DNA of 64,000 nt from Aureisphaera sp963669405 (GCA_963669405.2 CAXXHF010000003.1:310001-374000), one strand, 5' to 3'. Counted from the stretch's first letter, positions 33,953-42,967 are shown. Notes: generated by a model not told the origin, from the sequence alone. Program-made: numbers and translations.

Positions 33953-34486
33953 CTAATCATAACGGGCACTAGCATCACCATTGCTTATCCAGTTTCCTTG
34001 TACTTTTAGAACCTGCTCTACAATATCCCGTACGGCTCCTTCGCCTCCTTTTTTGTGTGAAATGTATTTGCTAATGGTTTTAATTTCTGGAACGGCATCT
34101 TGTGGACAACAGGGGAGGCCTACCATTTTCATTGCAGCTAAATCTGGGACATCATCTCCCATATAAATTACATTTTCAGCTTTTATGTTGTTTGTTGAGA
34201 AGTAATCTTGCAATAATTCTACTTTATGTTTGGCACCCAAATGAATATCCTTAATTCCCAAACCTTCCAACCGCTTCCTAACCCCTTCATTGGTTCCCCC
34301 GCTTATTACACAAATATGGTAATTATGATCTATAGCAGTTTTAAGTGCAAAGCCATCTTTTACATTCATAGTTCGGAATAGCTCTCCTTCTGTGTTGATA
34401 AGGATGGATGCATCTGTTAGGACGCCATCCACATCGAAAACAAAAGTGGTGATATGTTGTAGGTATTCTTTATAGCTTTTTTCCAT
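33953..34486 (-). CDS. HAD-family phosphatase, KdsC-like
   Basis: 177 aa from the ATG at 34486 (MEKSYKEYLQHITTFVFDVDG). The start overlaps the end of the DUF2520 gene by 17 bases, and the longer frame to 34546 is not used. HAD motifs: FVFDVDGVLTD (I), ICVISGG (II), and YMGDDVPDLAAM (IV), with the C0 tetramer-type length of KdsC. KdsC releases phosphate from Kdo-8-phosphate for lipopolysaccharide; in Flavobacteria this is the usual candidate. No other Kdo genes are adjacent, so the substrate assignment is by family. Confidence 0.88.
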   Translation of the reverse strand: MEKSYKEYLQHITTFVFDVDGVLTDASILINTEGELFRTMNVKDGFALKTAIDHNYHICVISGGTNEGVRKRLEGLGIKDIHLGAKHKVELLQDYFSTNNIKAENVIYMGDDVPDLAAMKMVGLPCCPQDAVPEIKTISKYISHKKGGEGAVRDIVEQVLKVQGNWISNGDASARYD

Positions 34487-35225
34487 GTTTTTTTGAAATG
34501 GATTTAGTAAGTATCCTGTATAATTTCCGATATTCTCTGTCCCCAATCAACTGTATGTGTTTGTCTATGGTTTTTTTGTCTTTTCGTTTTGCGGGACCTG
34601 TTTGCGCTTCACCGGGAGAAAGGGTTTGTACTTTTAATGCCGTTTCCTTAATCAAGGGCTTTAGCAAGTTAAAATCGATATCATTTTTGTCTAGAAATGT
34701 TTCTGAAAGATGATATAAGTGGTTGGTGAAATTGTTTACAAATACAGCAGCCAAGTGCAGCTTGGATCGTTCTTCTGTATTAATTTCCACCACTTTTTCT
34801 GAAATCATAAGTCCGAGGGACTTAAGTAAATTCAGATCCTCTTCATACACTGCCTCACAACAGATAGGAATCTCCTTAAAATTGACTTCGTGGTCTTTGG
34901 AAAAAGTCTGTAACGGATAAAACACCCCTTTTCTATTTTCTTCAGATAAGGCTTCCATAGAAACACTACCGGAGGTGTGTACGACCAAACGATTGGAAAA
35001 GGTGAGTTTTTCAGAAATTTTTGCAATTGAATCATCAGGAACGGCAATGATATAAATATCTGCTTCCTTTAGATCATCCAAATCACGAGTGGTTGGAGTA
35101 TCATCTAAATCTAGAATTTCACTCCTACTAACAATTTGGACGACACTAGCGCGGCTTACACTTTCGAAAGCACGATATAAGTGCTGTCCTACATTTCCAA
35201 AACCGATGATAACCACAGTAACCAT
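34470..35225 (-). CDS. Rossmann-like and DUF2520 domain protein
   Basis: 251 aa. N-terminal NAD(P)-binding fold begins MVTVVIIGFGNVGQHLYRAF (GxGxxG-type) with EADIYIIAVPDDSIAKI. The DUF2520 half has FYPLQTFSK, AAVFVNNFTNHLYHL and LSPGEAQTGPAKRKDKKTID. It resembles F420/NADP-dependent ketopantoate- or prephenate-type reductases, without a confirmed substrate. It lies between the Crp regulator and the KdsC-like gene on the same strand. Confidence 0.88.
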   Translation of the reverse strand: MVTVVIIGFGNVGQHLYRAFESVSRASVVQIVSRSEILDLDDTPTTRDLDDLKEADIYIIAVPDDSIAKISEKLTFSNRLVVHTSGSVSMEALSEENRKGVFYPLQTFSKDHEVNFKEIPICCEAVYEEDLNLLKSLGLMISEKVVEINTEERSKLHLAAVFVNNFTNHLYHLSETFLDKNDIDFNLLKPLIKETALKVQTLSPGEAQTGPAKRKDKKTIDKHIQLIGDREYRKLYRILTKSISKKHGKKL

Positions 35226-35252
35226 ATAGCGAAGGTATACTTTTTAGAGGAT

Positions 35253-35861
35253 TTAACGATGGATTTTTCTGTTGATGATTTCTATTTCTCCTTGCTGTTC
35301 TAACTGCTTGGTAGCCCTTATTACAGTTTCTACACGTAACCCAGTAAGATTTGCAATCTGTTGGCGGGTTAAATCCACTTCATAACTATCTCCATCTCCA
35401 TACTTGGATTTTAGAAAATCGACCAAAGTTAAGATCCGATGTTCTGGCGAATGCATGGATATTTCCTTCAAAATCATCGCTTTATAGCTAAGACGCTTGG
35501 ATAACATGGACATAAACTGTAATTGCAACTCAAAATGGTCTTTCAATAACTGCAAGAACTGTTTTTTGGGTACCACCATGAGTATACTATCCTTGGTAGC
35601 AACAGCAGATGCTGGATATGGAAAATTACCAAACAACGGAGGTTCTCCAAAACTTTCCCCGTCTTGGAATTCTCCCTGTACAAATTCCTTTCCATTTTCA
35701 TGAAGATTGTACATACGAACACTCCCCTGTTTAATTTGATAATAATTGCGGGCTTCAGATCCTACTGAAAAAACCAAATCCTTTTCATGATAGCTAATGG
35801 TGTTTGCCCCATATGTAAAGAGCAATTCTTCAGAAATAAGTGGGTTTATGATTTCACTCAT
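35253..35861 (-). CDS. Crp/Fnr-family transcriptional regulator
   Basis: 202 aa. The cNMP-binding-like beta roll covers about residues 20-125 (HEKDLVFSVGSEARNYYQIK, GKEFVQGEFQDGESFGEPPL, PYPASAVATKDS). The C-terminal winged HTH is DLTRQQIANLTGLRVETVIR followed by QLEQQGEIEI. I see no Cys cluster, so it is not an FNR oxygen sensor with Fe-S; a nucleotide or other signal is more likely. It is divergent from the small membrane protein, truncated haemoglobin and cytochrome c maturation genes, which it may regulate. Confidence 0.88.
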   Translation of the reverse strand: MSEIINPLISEELLFTYGANTISYHEKDLVFSVGSEARNYYQIKQGSVRMYNLHENGKEFVQGEFQDGESFGEPPLFGNFPYPASAVATKDSILMVVPKKQFLQLLKDHFELQLQFMSMLSKRLSYKAMILKEISMHSPEHRILTLVDFLKSKYGDGDSYEVDLTRQQIANLTGLRVETVIRATKQLEQQGEIEIINRKIHR

Positions 35862-35914
35862 AAAAGGAAGGAGGAGTTATGCGATTAATTTGTACAAAAA
35901 TAAAGAAAACTATA

Positions 35915-36205
35915 ATGATCGCTACATTCATTAAAAAACTGGAAGATGAGTTCAGTCATAATTATTACATGTACATACCTCTTACCATTATCTTACAGAG
36001 TTGTGTAGGTTCCATTGCTGCGATGTTTATCTTGTACCAAGGAACCAACTGGATTTCTGGATTGCAACTCACTTTGTGTACCGTACTTTGTATGGGATAC
36101 AACGCTGCTATTTTGGCCCAAGCCAACAGAAAATTTGGATTTTGGCTTCTTATGGTAAGCCTTATCCTGAATTCCGTATTAATTATGATTAATTTAGTGC
36201 TCTAA
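35915..36205 (+). CDS. Small integral membrane protein, 96 aa
   Basis: ATG at 35915 giving MIATFIKKLEDEFSHNYYMY; an upstream ATG at 35879 is less likely. Three membrane helices: IPLTIILQSCVGSIAAMFIL, LQLTLCTVLCMGYNAAILA, FGFWLLMVSLILNSVLIMINLV. Function unknown. Its stop shares one base with the haemoglobin start (TAATG), so the two are coupled, and a role around nitric oxide or oxygen handling is a guess. Confidence 0.75.
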   Translation: MIATFIKKLEDEFSHNYYMYIPLTIILQSCVGSIAAMFILYQGTNWISGLQLTLCTVLCMGYNAAILAQANRKFGFWLLMVSLILNSVLIMINLVL

Positions 36206-36603
36206 TGAGAGAAATAACTACAAGGGAAGATGTGATGCTACTGGTCCGTACTTTTTATGAAAAAGTACAAAAGGATACATTGTTAGGTCCTATTTTTAAC
36301 ACTGCCATACCAGATTGGGAAGAACATTACGAACGATTGACAGATTTTTGGGAGACCAATCTTTTCTTCAGAAAAAAATACAAGGGTAATCCCATGCAAA
36401 AACATATTGATGTGGACCGGGATAATGACGGAAGTATCAACGAAATGCACTTTGGGGTGTGGTTAAACCTATGGTTTGAGACCTTGGATCAGCTTTTTGA
36501 AGGAGAAGCAGCTCAGATAGCAAAAAACAGAGCGCGTAATATGGGAACCTTTATTCATTTAAAGATATTTGAAGCTAGGACCCAAAGAAATGCAACTTCC
36601 TAA
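36205..36603 (+). CDS. Group III truncated haemoglobin
   Basis: 132 aa, the usual group III (trHbP) length. The 2-over-2 fold pattern is present: EDVMLLVRTFYEKVQKD, LLGPIFN, HYERLTDFWETNLF, YKGNPMQKHI, then HFGVWLNLWFETLDQLF, in which the His is expected to be the proximal haem ligand. The GxxPxxxH segment is as in trHbIII. It binds oxygen or nitric oxide in the cytoplasm. Coupled with the small membrane protein and 66 bases upstream of ccsA. Confidence 0.92.
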   Translation: MREITTREDVMLLVRTFYEKVQKDTLLGPIFNTAIPDWEEHYERLTDFWETNLFFRKKYKGNPMQKHIDVDRDNDGSINEMHFGVWLNLWFETLDQLFEGEAAQIAKNRARNMGTFIHLKIFEARTQRNATS

Positions 36604-36669
36604 CATACCTTAACAAATGGGAGTAGTTAATGTAAAGTCAAATACCTAAATTTGCACAAAATTTTCCAC

Positions 36670-38082
36670 ATGCAAAAGAAACTTGCAGCCCTCCTTTTTT
36701 CTACACGACTTACGGCTATTTTATTCATTGTTTTTGCTGCTGCCATGGCAGTAGGGACTTTTTTAGATGCTTCTTATGATCGTCCACCTTCCAATTTTGC
36801 AAGGGAATGGATTTTTAATGCATGGTGGTTTGAGGCTATCATGGTTTTCTTTGTCATCAATTTTGTGGGAAATATTTCCAGATATAGACTTTTTCGGAAA
36901 GAACAATGGGCCACACTATTGTTGCATGTATCTTTTATCTTAATTATCATAGGTGCTTTTGTAACCCGCTACATAGGCTATGAAGGAAGTATGGTTATAA
37001 GGGAAGGCGCTACGGAGAACAGTTTCCTTTCAGAAAAAACCTATCTCAATGTTTTTATAGATGGAGATTATAAGATAAATGGCGTTCCTCAAAGAAGACA
37101 GTTACCATTAGAAGAATTACGCCTCAGTGAGCGTTTGGATAATGATTTTAACATAAAGACAGATTATAATAAGCAACCCGTCACTATTAATTATAAAAAG
37201 TTCATTTCCAATGCGGAAGAAGGTTTGGTTCCCTCAGATGGAGGTGAAGCGTATCTTAAGATTGTAGAATCTGGTGATGGAAACCGACATGATCACTGGG
37301 TGAAGGTAGGTGAGGTAGTAAATATTCACAATGTACTTTTTGCTGTAAATAAAGAGACTGTAGGTGCCATTAATATCACTGTTACTGAAAATGATGAGTA
37401 TACCATAAACTCGCCTTTTGATGGTAACTATATGCGCATGGCCGATCAGTTTCGTGGAGAAGTGGTTGCAGATAGTGTACAACCATTGAATTTGCGTTCC
37501 CTGTATCAAATGGCCAATATGGCTTTCGTTTTTCCCGAACCGCTTACCTATGGAGAGTACAAAGCGGTAAAAGCCGAAGAAGGAGAAGAAACTGGACAAG
37601 ATGCTTTGGTATTGGAAATAACTTCCGAAGGTGAAACAAAGGAAGTGGAATTGATGGGAGGGCAATATGTATACTCAGACCCAAAAATGGTAGAAATTGC
37701 TGGTTTAAAGGTTTACCTAGCTTACGGTTCTATAAGACATGAATTGCCGTTTAGTATTACGCTCAATGATTTTATTGCCGATAAATATCCGGGAACCGAA
37801 AAGGCCTATTCAGCATTCCGAAGCAAAGTGACTGTAAACAATAGTGATTCAGACTTTTTTGACTACGATATTTTTATGAATCACGTATTGGATCATCAGG
37901 GATATCGCTTTTTTCAAGCCTCTTTCAGTCCTGACGAAAAAGGAACGGTACTTTCTGTGAACAAGGACCTTTGGGGAACTTGGATTACCTACATTGGGTA
38001 TTTCTTACTCTATATTGGTCTTATGGCCATATTATTTGATCCTAGAAGCCGTTTTGGAGATCTTAAAAAAAATGTTGGATAA
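36670..38082 (+). CDS. ResB-like part of cytochrome c maturation protein CcsA (frameshifted)
   Basis: 470 aa from the ATG at 36670 (MQKKLAALLFSTRLTAILFI); the ATG at 36652 is less likely. It holds the ResB half of the fused ResB-CcsA protein seen in Bacteroidota. Three helices (STRLTAILFIVFAAAMAVGT, AIMVFFVINFVGNIS, LLLHVSFILIIIGAF) precede a large periplasmic domain (residues about 110-420), and a further helix (WITYIGYFLLYIGLMAILF) ends in DPRSRFGDLKK. The frame then stops at TAA just after an eight-A run (38065-38072). With one A fewer the sequence continues into the next frame. It delivers haem or reductant to apocytochrome c. Confidence 0.88.
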   Translation: MQKKLAALLFSTRLTAILFIVFAAAMAVGTFLDASYDRPPSNFAREWIFNAWWFEAIMVFFVINFVGNISRYRLFRKEQWATLLLHVSFILIIIGAFVTRYIGYEGSMVIREGATENSFLSEKTYLNVFIDGDYKINGVPQRRQLPLEELRLSERLDNDFNIKTDYNKQPVTINYKKFISNAEEGLVPSDGGEAYLKIVESGDGNRHDHWVKVGEVVNIHNVLFAVNKETVGAINITVTENDEYTINSPFDGNYMRMADQFRGEVVADSVQPLNLRSLYQMANMAFVFPEPLTYGEYKAVKAEEGEETGQDALVLEITSEGETKEVELMGGQYVYSDPKMVEIAGLKVYLAYGSIRHELPFSITLNDFIADKYPGTEKAYSAFRSKVTVNNSDSDFFDYDIFMNHVLDHQGYRFFQASFSPDEKGTVLSVNKDLWGTWITYIGYFLLYIGLMAILFDPRSRFGDLKKNVG

Positions 38083-38518
38083 GGTAAAGGCTAAAAAAGC
38101 AAAACTTACCACGCTTGTCTTATTGCTTTTAACTTTTTCGGTAAATGCTCAAGACACTCATGCATCTATGAGAGCTACTGAGGCACAGATAGACTCTATC
38201 ATACAAGCCAATGCTGTTTCTAAAGAACATGCTGCCAAATTTGGGAATTTGGTCATACAGGATAATGGCCGAATGAAGCCCCTGAATACTTTTGCAAGCG
38301 AATTGTTGCGCAAAATAAGTGGGAAGGATGAGTTTAATGGAATGGATGCCAACCAAGTTTTTCTTTCTATGACAGAATTAACCAGGGTTTGGTATGAAAC
38401 CCCTGTTCTTAAATTGGATTGGCGAAATGATAGTATTAAAACTATCTCGGAGTTCCCAAAGATGCCTCTAAGGCTTCCTTATTGGATCTTTTTGATGAAC
38501 GTGGAAATAATAAATTAG
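38072..38518 (+). CDS. Middle segment of the ResB-CcsA protein (frameshifted fragment)
   Basis: This frame covers the helix KLTTLVLLLLTFSVNAQ and a periplasmic stretch with LVIQDNGRMKPLNTFASEL, MDANQVFLSMTELTRVW and VLKLDWRNDSIKTI. It stops after a second shift: the run AAA at 38458-38460 is one A short of the expected FPKDASKASLLDL reading. An ATG at 38072 could begin translation here and would look like a signal peptide, but the break inside a conserved segment argues for one original gene. As written it is a 148-aa fragment. Confidence 0.75.
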   Translation: MLDKVKAKKAKLTTLVLLLLTFSVNAQDTHASMRATEAQIDSIIQANAVSKEHAAKFGNLVIQDNGRMKPLNTFASELLRKISGKDEFNGMDANQVFLSMTELTRVWYETPVLKLDWRNDSIKTISEFPKMPLRLPYWIFLMNVEIIN

Positions 38519-39840
38519 GCCCTTATCTAGAAACGGCCACCTCTAAGACCAACCCCAATCAGTTTGAAAAAGATTTCATTAAGCTCTATGAAAAATCAGC
38601 CTTGTTGAGTCAAGCATTGAGTGGAAGTATCTTGAAAGTTTTCCCAGTACCAGCAGATGAAAACAATCAATGGGTTTCCTTTCCCGAACTTCGGGAACAT
38701 CAATTTACGGGCATGGATTCTCTGTATGCCAGAAATATCCTGCCATTGTATTTAGAAAGTCTTCAAAAGGCAAGAGTAAGTTCAGATTACACTAAAGCCA
38801 ATGAGTTTTTGGGAAGTATTACCAATTTTCAGAAAAAACATGGTAGTGCTGTATTGCTTTCTGAAAAGAAGGTGAAAACGGAAGTGTTGTACAATAAAAT
38901 TGATCTATTTAATAGGCTTTATCATTATTTCATAATGTTTGGCGCCTTTATGTTCATATTTATCATATTCCAAATATTTAATGACAATAAGCCCTTACAA
39001 TGGTTAATCCTTATTTGTAAGATTAGTATATGGATCCTTTTCTTGTTAATGACGGCAGGATTAATTGTTAGATGGTACATAAGTGGTCACGCACCATGGA
39101 GTGATGCCTACGAGAGCGTGATTTACGTAAGCTGGGCAACCTGCTTCTTTGGGCTTGCTTTTGGTCGCAAAAGTGATCTTACTATTGCAGCTACTGCTTT
39201 TGTGGTTTCTATGTTGTTATGGGTAGCACATATGAGTTGGTTAGACCCTTCTATAGCAAACCTTCAGCCCGTTTTAGATAGTTATTGGCTTATGATCCAT
39301 GTAGCTGTTATTGTAGCAAGTTATGGTCCTTTTACCTTAGGAATGATCCTTGGGGCAGTTGCTCTTATATTAATGTTACTTACCAATTCCAAAAACAAGG
39401 TTAAAATGGATCTGAATATTAAAGAGATCACAATTATCACTGAAATGGCGCTTACGGTGGGATTGGTCATGCTTACTATTGGTAATTTCTTAGGAGGACA
39501 ATGGGCTAATGAAAGTTGGGGAAGATATTGGGGATGGGACCCAAAAGAAACTTGGGCGCTTATTAGTATCATGGTCTATGCTTTTGTAATCCATGCAAGA
39601 TTGGTGCCTGGACTACGTGGAAAATGGTTGTTTAATGTACTGGCTATTTTTGCCTATGCTTCGATTATGATGACCTATTTTGGAGTAAATTTTTACCTTA
39701 CGGGACTGCATTCATACGCAAGTGGGGATGTTCCTGTTACACCAAAATTCGTGTACTATATTCTAACCTTCTTTGTGGTATTGAGTACCCTCTCTTATTT
39801 TCAGCATAAGAAACACTATGTATCCATAAAAAAAGGATAG
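38482..39840 (+). CDS. ccsA: CcsA part of cytochrome c maturation protein (haem handling)
   Basis: 452 residues in this frame; the true upstream boundary is the fused gene starting at 36670. A periplasmic stretch (1-135) is followed by about 8 membrane helices. The Trp-rich haem motif is complete (SWGRYWGWDPKETW, about residue 343), with conserved His residues before (MIHVAVIVASYGP) and after (FVIHARL). The frame matches that of the first segment, so the two indels cancel; the repaired gene 36670-39840 would encode about 1056 aa, the usual size of the fused protein. A stem-loop containing the stop codon ends it. Confidence 0.88.
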   Translation: MDLFDERGNNKLGPYLETATSKTNPNQFEKDFIKLYEKSALLSQALSGSILKVFPVPADENNQWVSFPELREHQFTGMDSLYARNILPLYLESLQKARVSSDYTKANEFLGSITNFQKKHGSAVLLSEKKVKTEVLYNKIDLFNRLYHYFIMFGAFMFIFIIFQIFNDNKPLQWLILICKISIWILFLLMTAGLIVRWYISGHAPWSDAYESVIYVSWATCFFGLAFGRKSDLTIAATAFVVSMLLWVAHMSWLDPSIANLQPVLDSYWLMIHVAVIVASYGPFTLGMILGAVALILMLLTNSKNKVKMDLNIKEITIITEMALTVGLVMLTIGNFLGGQWANESWGRYWGWDPKETWALISIMVYAFVIHARLVPGLRGKWLFNVLAIFAYASIMMTYFGVNFYLTGLHSYASGDVPVTPKFVYYILTFFVVLSTLSYFQHKKHYVSIKKG

Positions 39841-39859
39841 TATTTTCAACTATCCTTTT
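39831..39859 (+). terminator. Terminator overlapping the ccsA stop codon
   Basis: AAAAGGATAGT (39831-39841) pairs perfectly with ACTATCCTTTT (39849-39859) around a 7-base loop. The TAG stop of ccsA lies in the left arm. Confidence 0.7.
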
Positions 39860-39912
39860 CTCGCCATAAAAAATTAAACAAAATTTGTTGGTTGGGGATT
39901 CTATTTAGGTGT

Positions 39913-41220
39913 TTAATTATAAATATAATCGGGTTGCGCATCTACCATTCGGTAATCCTGCTGTATTTGTTCACTGATTTCAAGTTTTTCATAAAGCTCC
40001 TTTATAAGGTCTTCCACATCGTGCTCAGTGGTTTTTAGCTTACGTGCAATTTTTGTGTTCTCTTTTCCTTCAGAAATGTATTGCAGTAACTTTATTTCAA
40101 GTCCATCTAAGTCGTAATGCATGATTAGGTTTTCTAAATACACATCTTCTACCATCTTTTCAGTTTTCTTTCTAGTGGTTAAGGCTTCTTGTCTTTTCAA
40201 GAAAATACGCATTTCAGCTTGTCGTAATTGATTTTCTTCTTTTATAGACTGCAAACGATACATGATAGCATAAGTAAGGATAAGCATTTCTGCAATCGCC
40301 GCAGCTTTAATATGTGTGGTCTGGGTAGATAAGAATTCTATGCCCATAGGACGCAACACAAAATAATCTACAGAAAATAATAGCGGAACGAAGGAAGCAA
40401 TGACAAAGAACTTTGCATAATTCTTTTTGCTGAAAAGATATACTCCAGTTAAGAAATACATCCCCATGATTCCGAACAATAAGGTATTAGTGCTTTGGTT
40501 AAAGGCTTCATTTCCTGTGGTCCATGCAAATGTTAATAGTAAGCCTGCTACAAGCAATAGGGAGATACTAAAAAACTTTAGTTTTGGTACGAGTTCTTTT
40601 AACGTAAGATATTTTTCGGCAAATAATACACTAAATCCTGTAGCAATATATAATAGCAGGGTCTGTACATTTATAAGATTGGATGTTGCTTCAATTCCCA
40701 GAATGGAGAAAAGGCCGTCGCTATAGAACAATAAAGTGGACATTCCTGTAAGTGCCGCCGCATAATACAGATACGTTTTTTCTTCGAAAAGAAAGAAACA
40801 CACCAAATTTAACAGGATCAACATCAATGTAAAACCATAATACATTCCTTGTCTAAACAGGGTAGGGCCATTTAGGGAAGCCATTTCTTGGGTTGAGAAA
40901 TTGATTTTTTTAGTGTCGATTGTAGCACCTCCACCACTTGAATTATTTTTGTAGGAAAATTCTGAATAACCAAAAAAATTGTCAGAAGGGGCAAAATCAT
41001 CGGAGTAATAGTTAAGACCTTGGTTTGGGTCGGTAATAAGATGGTTCATAAAGTGTGCATTAGACTCGTTGAACTCCATACCTAGATTGGTTCCAAGTAT
41101 CTTATTATCAATGCTTTTTATGCTGATGGTTTCTGCCTTTACCACATTTTTGTGCACCTTCTTTTTGGCAAAAGTGTAGGTGCAAATAGATAGAAAAAGG
41201 AGCAATAAAACGGACCTCAT
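39913..41220 (-). CDS. 7TM membrane sensor with C-terminal LuxR-type HTH
   Basis: 435 aa. Signal peptide 1-18, a periplasmic domain (about 20-125), then seven membrane helices (about 128-325: TLMLILLNLVCFFLF, YYAAALTGMSTLLFY, NVQTLLLYIATGFSVLFA and others), as in the 7TMR-DISM family. A coiled linker (LQSIKEENQLRQAEMRIFLK) leads to a helix-turn-helix of LuxR/FixJ type (LDGLEIKLLQYISEGKENTK then IARKLKTTEHDVEDL) at about 376-420. It could be a membrane-tethered transcription factor that responds directly to an external ligand without a kinase. Target genes unknown. Confidence 0.8.
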   Translation of the reverse strand: MRSVLLLLFLSICTYTFAKKKVHKNVVKAETISIKSIDNKILGTNLGMEFNESNAHFMNHLITDPNQGLNYYSDDFAPSDNFFGYSEFSYKNNSSGGGATIDTKKINFSTQEMASLNGPTLFRQGMYYGFTLMLILLNLVCFFLFEEKTYLYYAAALTGMSTLLFYSDGLFSILGIEATSNLINVQTLLLYIATGFSVLFAEKYLTLKELVPKLKFFSISLLLVAGLLLTFAWTTGNEAFNQSTNTLLFGIMGMYFLTGVYLFSKKNYAKFFVIASFVPLLFSVDYFVLRPMGIEFLSTQTTHIKAAAIAEMLILTYAIMYRLQSIKEENQLRQAEMRIFLKRQEALTTRKKTEKMVEDVYLENLIMHYDLDGLEIKLLQYISEGKENTKIARKLKTTEHDVEDLIKELYEKLEISEQIQQDYRMVDAQPDYIYN

Positions 41221-41354
41221 AGTAAGTAGGTTTTATAAATTTGGGTACTCCAATATACACAAAAATTACATTTCAACTAATATTTTTGCATTTAATCGAT
41301 AAAATTGAAAAAATTTTGATCAAAATGTATGGTAATATTAACATCATAAAATGC

Positions 41355-41380
41355 AAAAAGACCACAATTTGCGGCCTTTT
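41355..41380 (-). terminator. Terminator of fumC
   Basis: On the minus strand a stem (41379-41370 with 41366-41357) uses G-U pairs and is followed by TTTTT. On the plus strand the same pairs would be A-C mismatches, so it works for the minus-strand fumC transcript only. Confidence 0.65.
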
Positions 41381-41400
41381 TTATCATAAAGTGTTGATTT

Positions 41401-42795
41401 TTAGATTTCTCCAACCATATCTTCAGGTTTTACCCAAGCATCAAACTCATCTGCGGTTAAATATCCTAGATTTATTGCTTCTTCTTTTAAAGTAGTTCCA
41501 TTCTTATGAGCTGTATTTGCAATTTCAGCTGCTTTGTAATATCCAATTTTAGTATTCAAGGCGGTTACCAACATCAATGAATTGTCCAATAATTTTTTGA
41601 TAACCTCGTGATTGGGTTCTATCCCCTGTGCACAATTTAAATCAAAGGATACACAAGCGTCTCCAATAAGTTGGGCAGACTGTATAATGTTGGCTGCCAT
41701 AACGGGTTTAAAGACATTCAATTCATAATGACCTTGCATGCCACCAACACTAATGGCCACATCATTACCCATTACTTGGGCACATACCATGGTAAGGGCT
41801 TCACATTGCGTTGGGTTTACCTTGCCTGGCATAATAGAAGATCCCGGTTCGTTAGCTGGAATGATAATTTCACCAATCCCACTTCTGGGACCACTGGCCA
41901 ACATTCGGATATCATTGGCAATTTTATTTAAAGAAACGGCCAACTGCTTTAATGCTCCGTGGGATTCTACTATGGCATCGTGTGCCGCAAGAGCTTCAAA
42001 CTTATTCTCAGCACTTACAAACGGCAAATTTGTAAAATCTGCAATGTACTGAGCCACTTTTGGGGCATAACCCTTTGGGGTATTAATACCCGTACCTACC
42101 GCAGTTCCTCCTAATGCCAGTTCGCTTAAGTGTGCCAACGTATTTTCCAAAGCTTTTATTCCATGTGCCAATTGGGAAGCATAACCACCAAATTCTTGTC
42201 CTAGCGTAAGGGGAGTAGCATCCATTAAATGAGTCCTACCTATCTTTACACAAGTTTTAAATTCTTCAGACTTTTTTAGTAGAGTTGCATGAAGTTGCTT
42301 TACTCCAGGAATAGTTACTTCTACTATTTTTTTATAGGCAGCAATGTGCATTCCTGTTGGGAATGTATCGTTAGATGACTGTGATTTGTTTACATCATCA
42401 TTGGGTTGCAAAGTTTTTTCACCCTCTCCAATCACTTTTCCTGCTAACTGGTGTGCTCTGTTGGCAACAACCTCATTAACATTCATATTACTTTGAGTTC
42501 CGCTACCGGTTTGCCAAATTACCAATGGAAATTGATCGTCGTGCTTACCGGCTAATATTTCATCACATACAGAAGCAATTAAGTCTCTTTTCTCTTCCGG
42601 GAGTACACCTAAGTCACAATTGGTATAGGCTGCTGCCTTCTTTAGATAGGCAAACCCGTATACCACTTCAAGCGGCATCGATGCAGGAGCACCTATCTTG
42701 AAGTTATTTCTGGAACGTTCTGTTTGCGCGCCCCATAATTTGTCGGCAGGCACTTTTACCTCGCCCATGGTGTCTTTTTCTATTCTGTAGCTCAT
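41401..42795 (-). CDS. fumC: Class II fumarate hydratase
   Basis: 464 aa. It interconverts fumarate and malate in the TCA cycle. It is the oxygen-stable, iron-free class II enzyme. Landmarks: KVPADKLWGAQTERSRNNF near the start, SGTQSNMNVNEVVANRAH, PNDDVNKSQSSNDTFPTGMH, GRTHLMDATPLTLGQEFGGY, and the superfamily signature GSSIMPGKVNPTQCE near residue 318. It appears to be a single gene with a short leader and its own terminator. Confidence 0.96.
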   Translation of the reverse strand: MSYRIEKDTMGEVKVPADKLWGAQTERSRNNFKIGAPASMPLEVVYGFAYLKKAAAYTNCDLGVLPEEKRDLIASVCDEILAGKHDDQFPLVIWQTGSGTQSNMNVNEVVANRAHQLAGKVIGEGEKTLQPNDDVNKSQSSNDTFPTGMHIAAYKKIVEVTIPGVKQLHATLLKKSEEFKTCVKIGRTHLMDATPLTLGQEFGGYASQLAHGIKALENTLAHLSELALGGTAVGTGINTPKGYAPKVAQYIADFTNLPFVSAENKFEALAAHDAIVESHGALKQLAVSLNKIANDIRMLASGPRSGIGEIIIPANEPGSSIMPGKVNPTQCEALTMVCAQVMGNDVAISVGGMQGHYELNVFKPVMAANIIQSAQLIGDACVSFDLNCAQGIEPNHEVIKKLLDNSLMLVTALNTKIGYYKAAEIANTAHKNGTTLKEEAINLGYLTADEFDAWVKPEDMVGEI

Positions 42796-42938
42796 ATCTA
42801 TGGATTTCTGAAATACGGTGCAAAATTACGATTTTAAGAGGGAAGATGGAAAGAAGTGAGCAATAGATTATGTGGGTTTTTTGTTCATAACTTGAATAGT
42901 TTTTGCAAGTAGATGTTTTAAGATTGGTTTTTTCATTT

Positions 42939-42946
42939 TATCTTTG
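42939..42946 (+). promoter_or_regulatory. Candidate -7 box of the 57-aa membrane protein gene
   Basis: TATCTTTG followed by CA, 22 bases before the ATG at 42968. No clear TTG at the preferred distance. Confidence 0.4.
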
Positions 42947-42967
42947 CAAAAACAAAATAGGTAACTC

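Noticed and set aside
38072..38518. The middle ccsA frame as an independent secreted protein
   Set aside because: It has a signal-like helix after an ATG, but its end falls in a conserved segment whose continuation is in the next frame, so a broken fusion gene fits better.
41241..41495. Plus-strand frame of 84 codons before fumC
   Set aside because: AT-rich, overlaps the fumC terminator and the fumC 3' end, and has no recognisable pattern.
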